Of a stretch of DNA of 64,000 bases, positions 57,766-64,000 are shown one piece after another. The notes under the pieces were generated by a model. It made no database searches. It had not been told where the DNA came from and saw only the letters and a program-made list of their open reading frames with translations. Source of the DNA: Monosporascus cannonballus (taxonomy: Eukaryota; Ascomycota; Sordariomycetes; Xylariales). Location of the stretch: positions 124,001 to 188,000 of the forward strand of contig QJNS01000752.1 in NCBI GenBank assembly GCA_004154925.1, written 5' to 3'. Position 1 is the stretch's first letter; every line of letters starts with the position of its first letter. The position numbers were made by a program, and so were the translations under genes.

Positions 57766-59482
57766 GATTATTTTAAAGTAATATTATTTTTACATATTTT
57801 TTAATACAAATACTGATATTTGGTTCAATAATTCTTTTTTCTTAAGACTAGTATTAAATATTAATTAAAAATAAAAATCCTTAACAAGCTTTTAATATTA
57901 ATTTAAATAATATATTAAATTAATTATTTTGTAAATATTAATTTTGATAGTAATTTTATAAAATTCTGTATCCTGCCTTTTTAGATTTTTTAAAATACTT
58001 AAAATCCTTTTATATATACGTAATATGCATTAATATATGTATTTGTTTTATTTTTGAAATTTAAAATATTTTTAATTTTTATAATACATAGCATGTGTTA
58101 TATTATACCGATCTGTAATTGTAAAATTAATAACTTTAACTATTTTTATTATAATTTTTACTTTTTTTTAAAAAACAATTATGTTTTACAATATTTTTAA
58201 ATTAAAATTTTATTTTTATATTTCTTCTCTAATTTCGTATTAGTGTAAGTTTTATTCGTATTAATACTAAGTTATATTAATATATCTTTTCTTTTTAATT
58301 ATGAATTGTTTATGCAAGTTAATCAGTTATTTTGTTATTTAAAGTTTTAATTAATATTTTAATAATATTTTAATTTTATAATAATTCTTATCTTTAATTA
58401 AAAGCTTATTTTATATTTAAGTATTTCGAATTTTATAAATCTTTTAATAATTCTAGAAATCTTATTATTATATTTTATAATTTTTATTATATGTTAATTT
58501 AAAACTTCAAATTTTAAAACTTTAATAATTTTATTAATAAGTTTAGTTTTTTAATCTTTTATATAAAGTGTTAATTACATTATAATTATTATTATAATTA
58601 TTATCCATTTATTTTATTTTAAATATAAACTTTTGTAATGTAAAATTATATTTTAAAATATTTTGTTTTAGTCCAATGAAATAATTTATTATAGTATCAA
58701 TTAATTTACATGCATCTTTTTAAAGATAGTTTTTGAGAAAAGTTAAATAAACTAAAAAAATTTATTAATTTATTTCAATGCCTTTCAGTTTTTGTAAATA
58801 ATCGCTTACTATAAAATTAAATTAAGTAAAAAACCATTTTAAAATATATTCATATAATTAAAACTTTATTTATAAATCGGTTTAGCTTTTAATATCGAAA
58901 CTGTTTTTATTTTTAAATTACATAATTTTACTATTTGTTTTTAAAATTAAAATATTGTAATCGCCTATCTCATTTTAATAATATAATTTATAATAATTAA
59001 TATTTAATTTTTAAAATATTGAATTTGCTTTTTCATATTTCCTTTTTGATTTACGAATATATATTTATAAAATTTATATAATAATTATTGTTTTGTACAA
59101 AAGAATATTATTTAAAATCTAATAATATTACTAAGTAAAACTTTTAACCTATAAAGGCTATAAATTTAATTAATTATTAAATTATAATTACACGCATTTA
59201 TATTAACAAGATATTGTTAAAGTTAAAAAAAATAGTTTACCTTTACTTTGTAATATTAAAACACTTTTAATAAGAAGTTGTATTATAACTTAATTTTATT
59301 TAAATTACAGATATAATAAGTATATATATTCATTTTGCTTTTTTTTCTCATTACTAATAAATTTTATAATCTCGTTTGTTAACCTATTACGAATAAATCG
59401 ATAACCTGGCTTATTAGCTTACGACTAGTAACTCGGTAATCCATCACGTAATCAATCCACTTAGCTTTCTTAGCTACTTCTA
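57766..59482. other. AT-rich block without recognisable content
   Basis: About 1.7 kb, almost pure A and T with few C or G. No LTR, coding remnant or repeat can be assigned. It is likely repeat-derived and RIP-treated like its neighbours, but this cannot be shown from the sequence here. Confidence 0.5.
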
Positions 59483-60639
59483 TGTAACGGCTAGGAGTTT
59501 AACCAACTATTAAATCTAAGTCGTACGAGTTTATGTTAGTAGAAATATCGTGGGGTTTTAAACAATAAATATAATAACTAGTTACATCTCGTAATACTAA
59601 GAGTATTTTAGGTAACGAAATTATATTATAAACTGTTAATATTTAAATTATAAAAATAACGAACGTATATATTTTAATTTCGCTTATTAGCTTTTTACTA
59701 ATAACTTCGTAATCCGATTTATTAGTTTACTACTAATAAGATAGTAATTCGGTTTATTAACTTATTACCAGTAAGTTAATAATACGTCAAGTAACTTAAC
59801 CTCATTAATTCTTTTGATTATTCCTATTATAACTGTGTCTGAAAGCCTTAACCTATTAGAATATAATACAATTTTCTTTTTTTCAAATCTTTTGCGCTTA
59901 AAATTTCTTTTTGTAGTAAATTATTTGCTTTTTTGAATATATTCAGTCGTATTTCTAAGCGTCGCTTTTGTAAAACCGAATAACGTTAGTTTTTAACTAA
60001 CTTAATTAAAATAAAAGGTTTCGAAATTCTGCTGTATTTCTGTTGCTTTTTTAAAAACTTTATTTGTTAAATAATAAAATCGGCTTTTCGTTATAAGAAA
60101 CATATGCGTTATGCTCGATTATACAATAAGATAAATATCCTTATCTTTATAATTAACTATTATGGCGCGAAAATTTAATATTTAAAAAAGTTTGGCCATC
60201 GAAAAGGCCTTATTTAATTTCTTTGCCCGGTTAATTCGTATGTATCGTTAATAATAATAGTATTAAATAACTGGTATTAAATTTATTAATTACGCCTTTT
60301 AATTCTTAAACCAATACAATAACTTTAAATGCTGCAAAATAGACACGATAATAAAAATCCAGGTGTTTACGAATATAGACATTATATATTAAAATCTTGT
60401 TAATTTACAAACGTCGTTTTTATAAGACGTTAATTGAAATGTAATTCTAGGTTTCGTTATTATTAGTAAAATTTTTATAACAGACGTTAAACGTTTATAA
60501 AACTTCTCGTAGATTTTTAAGTATTTTCAAAATTTACGTAGTTTTTTCACTTACTTAGGTATTAAATAAGTTCGTTTTCTTTTTGCATATCGAAATCCTT
60601 TTTTTGTTTCGTATATAATTTAATTTTTTGCTTTTAAGC
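59483..60639 (-). mobile_element. Family C copy 2, 3' end only
   Basis: The LTR at 59,483 to about 59,690 starts tgtaacggctaggagtttaa, the same as at 16,096 and 60,640. It is followed by the post-pol region (59,800-60,480) and a degraded chromodomain at about 60,480-60,610 on the minus strand. It then stops abruptly at the LTR of the next copy at 60,640. The rest of its pol is missing. Confidence 0.65.
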
Positions 60640-63600
60640 TGTGACGGCTATGAGATTAAACCAACTATTAAACATTAGTCGTACGAGTTTATGTTGGTAG
60701 AAATATCGTGGGATTTTGAGCAATGGATATAGTAACGTATTACGTTTCGTAATATTAAAGGCGTGTTAGGTAACGAATTATTATTGCAAGCTAAAATTAT
60801 CTAAGCTATAAAAATAATAAGTATATATATTTTTTCCTAGATTTCGTTAAATTCTTTAGATTATTCCAGATCTATATTAAATAACTATATAGATCTTATG
60901 AAATCCTTTCTATTATTCCGAATTTATATCAAATAATTACATAGATCTTATTAAATCCTTTAAATTATTTCGGATCTATATTACGTAATTTCGACCTACT
61001 TAAGTCTTATTTCGATTATTAAGTAATCGTTTCCGAAACCCTCTCTTAATTAAATTATAATACGATTTTCTTTTTCCTCAAATTTTACTCCTAAAATTTT
61101 TCTTGGTAAACTTTTTCCTTATTCGTTATCATATTTAACCAAACTATTAAAAACCGTAAACGTATTAATTAGAAACAAAAAACGCGGAATCTTAATTTAC
61201 TTTATTTTTAATTCCAGTTTTAAAATTATATCCTATCTACCTTATTTTGCATTAGTAATTTATGTGCCATATTAAATAATATAATACGTTATTAATAATA
61301 TATCTTGAAAAAACCTTATTATAAAAATTCTGGTATTTTTTTATTTTTAAATAATATTAATAAGAAGATAAAACATTTGTAATTAAAAGTGTTTTTATCC
61401 GTTAATATTTTCGTAATATTTGTTAAAAATTGTTAATAATATTTTATTATTTAAATAAGGCGTTATTTTATTTATAACGTTTTCGTATTTAATAAGATAT
61501 TTTTCGCAAAAAAGATATAAAACTAGTTAACCAAAACTTTTAATCTTTAAATAAACTGCAAAAATAAAAAAAAGCCGATCACCTGGAGGCGGAACGTAAA
61601 CGTTTGGAAATTAAGTTTCGCGCCGTATTTCTCGAATGGTTATATTTTTTAGATCTTATCGTCGACGTAAATTAAAATGTAATTATTTCCGGTAGTTCCG
61701 CCATTATTAATAAAAATTTTTAATAGGCGTTAAGCGTTAATAAGATTTTGGACAGGTTCCTAAGTATTTTCGAAATCTGGGTATTTTTTTTATTTTATTA
61801 GATATTAGGTAAATCCGTTTTATTTTCGTATATCGAGGATTTGTTCCACCTTATATACCTGTTCGTTTTTTACCTTTACGTCTTTTTATGCTATATGTAT
61901 TTTGATTGTATTTATTATTAATTCGTATAAAAATACGTGAAAAAAATAAAGTTTAATTTTTAATAAACGTTTTAATTAGTAATTATTTTCTGAAATTTTC
62001 TTAGTGATTTTATATAGACCGATATATTTGAAATCGAGTTTTTTGCTAGGTCGTTTTGTTTAAAAATTTTTAATAAGGAAAAAATTTATTTCTCCTTTTC
62101 GAAAATTAATTCTTTTAACCTTCTTTAATTATAATACTTACTTATTTAATTCCGTACGTATTCTAGTTCTGTTTCTATTTTTTTAATATAATTATCGTAA
62201 ATATTTCGATATAAAGGTTATTTTAATATTAATTAAATAAGTATTATATATTTTTCTATAAATTTCTAAAATAAAAACAAAATTTACGTTCCTTAATATT
62301 ATGTTAATATTTTCGTAATAATTAATATTATAAGTTCACTAAATAATAAGTAACTTTTTAATTTAGGTATTTTATTTACAATTAATATAATATCATAAAT
62401 AAGTTTTTAAAATTTAATTCGTTCGTTTTATTTATCTATTTATTTATAATGTAAAAATATTAAATAATTTGCAATTTAGGCCGATTTATATTATTAAGCT
62501 TTGCCAAAACTTAAATACAACTATCGATTCTTTATTCGAAATAACTTTTCTACGTAATTCATATATGCTAAAGATATATCTAAAAAAATATATGCTATTT
62601 GTTCGGCATCTGTATCCTCATAATATGGTAAAAGAATAAAAAGATTTCGTAAATCGATCGACGATAACAAAAATATTATCGTAATGCATTTTTGCGACTA
62701 ACTTTTCTAATATAAGAAATTTAGTAATAAAATCGAATATAATTAAATAGTATAATCGTTTTGTAATTGGTAATAATTGTAACTTTCCGTATAACTTATG
62801 TTATTAAGCGTTTATTTTGACATAAATATTGTATTACCGTATAACTTTCTATATTATTAATTGTATTTTAAAAAAAGAATATGTACATTAAAGCTATTTT
62901 AAAGTTTTGTAAATCCTTAAATATCCATATAACTGATATTCGTATATATTTCGTATTAAAGTTTTCTGATATTTTTCTAAAACTTATATTTTGTCCGTTT
63001 TTTAGTTTTTTAAGAAACCGTTATTATATTATCAGATTTTTTTTAATATATATCGAAAGGTATTACTCGAATTATCGCAATTTATCGCGGGCGTAAATAT
63101 CTTTTTATAATAACATCGAAAATTATATAACTAACTTTAATTAACTTTTTTTCGAAATTTAATCGCATGCTTAAAACGTTTGCTTTGCTATTTTTTAAGC
63201 TTTTTTTATAGATAATAACGAAATCGAAGTTATCGTCCTATAAATTCTTTAATCGTAATAAATCGGGTAAGATTTTAATAATTCGTATAAATTTTGACTT
63301 AGTATAAATTTCCCTTTAAGAAACACCTAAATTTTCGGAATGCTATAATAATAGCTATGAATTCCTTATTTGGAATGCCGTAATTAAATTCGATTTCGTT
63401 TAATTCATATAAGAAGAATATAATAAGGTGCAATTTATCTTAATTATTTTATTATCCGATTATTACGTTTAACGTAACATACGAAATATCGGTTTTTAGC
63501 TTAATAAAATATTTTGGATCATATATAATTAATATTAATTCACTAATAATCGTATCTTTAATGTTTTAAAAGTCTTTTTTCGTTTCGAACGTTTATTTGA

Positions 63601-64000
63601 ACTTTTTTGCTTTTTTTTTTATAAAATTCGTTATAGATATAATTATTTTATTAAAATTTCCAATAAATTTTCTGTAATAATTGAGGAATCTAAGGAATAC
63701 TTGTACCTTTTTAACTATAATTAACATCTGTAATTTTGTAATTGTAATAATGTTTTTAAAGTATATCTTAATGTGTTCTAAAATTATGATATATTCTAGA
63801 TATTTTATTTCTTATTCGTGGAATTAACTTTTTTTTGCGTTAATAAATAGCTTTACGTTTTATAAAGCTTTAAGAACTTTATAAATATATCTTATATATA
63901 CTTTTTCCGTTTCGGAGAAAATAAAAATGTCGTTAAGGTAGTATACGATAAAAATATCGAGATATTTCTATAACTTATAATTAATTATTCGTTGAAAAAT
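60640..64000 (-). mobile_element. Family C copy 3, continuing past the window end
   Basis: The 3' LTR is at 60,640 to about 60,830 (tgtgacggctatgagattaa). Upstream on the minus strand come the post-pol region (60,850-61,600), the chromodomain at 61,870-61,740 (YKVEQILDIRK, then YLIK.KKYPDFENT) and integrase. The RNase H end is at about 63,230-63,100 (HKKSLKNSKANVLS) and RT at about 63,400-64,000. It is colinear with 2,960-6,000 and equally full of stops. Confidence 0.75.

Overview
The window looks like nuclear DNA of a filamentous ascomycete (Pezizomycotina, most likely a Sordariomycete). Genes are split by short introns (47-181 nt) with GTAAGT-like donors and CTAAC/CTGAC-like branch points. 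Two very AT-rich blocks full of decayed retrotransposons flank one GC-balanced gene island. In the AT-rich blocks CpA and TpG look depleted by eye, CpG is kept, and CAA/CAG/TGG codons have become stops. That is the signature of repeat-induced point mutation (RIP).

Left AT-rich block, about 1-32,640: no functional host gene is visible. It is a stack of Ty3/gypsy chromoviruses. Family B has three copies: 1-2,957 (+), 18,956-24,786 (+, lacking its 5' end) and 25,683-32,345 (-, both LTRs recognisable). Family C runs on the minus strand and is split into 2,960-8,355 and 15,592-16,300 because a nearly complete family A element (8,356-15,591, two 423-424 bp LTRs, 5-bp TTTTT target duplication) sits inside its gag. 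A 1,831-bp pogo/Fot1-type DNA transposon (16,969-18,799) with about 41-bp inverted ends and a TA duplication interrupts one of two LTR-like repeats; the uninterrupted sister copy with the empty site lies next to it. Families A and C both appear to carry an extra antisense coiled-coil ORF between pol and the 3' LTR.

Gene island, about 32,640-57,770: a small mitochondrial-type membrane protein of unknown function (33,267-34,137, +); the cullin regulator CAND1 (35,180-39,478, -, 1,362 aa); a secreted GH35 beta-galactosidase (42,640-45,977, -, 1,017 aa); a broken GH18 chitinase (46,955-47,830, +); a tRNA dimethylallyltransferase of the MOD5 type (50,623-52,099, -, 468 aa, with a possible alternative mitochondrial start); and the translocon subunit SEC61 alpha (52,867-54,667, +, 476 aa). 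The last two are divergent and share a pyrimidine-rich promoter region of about 770 bp. The rest of the island is long non-coding sequence with a probable solo LTR, microsatellites, a two-level hairpin, weak ORFs of unknown status and an assembly gap flanked by G22 and C68 runs.

Right AT-rich block, about 57,770-64,000: an unassignable AT-rich stretch, then two minus-strand family C copies lying head-to-tail (59,483-60,639 and 60,640 to beyond the window end).

The genes do not form an operon or an obvious biosynthetic cluster. They are housekeeping genes (ubiquitin-ligase control, tRNA modification, protein secretion) plus one secreted glycosidase and a dead chitinase. I did not find a convincing new multi-gene system. 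The most unusual structures are the antisense ORFs carried by the retrotransposons, the nested insertions with visible target sites, and a patch of family B that escaped RIP.
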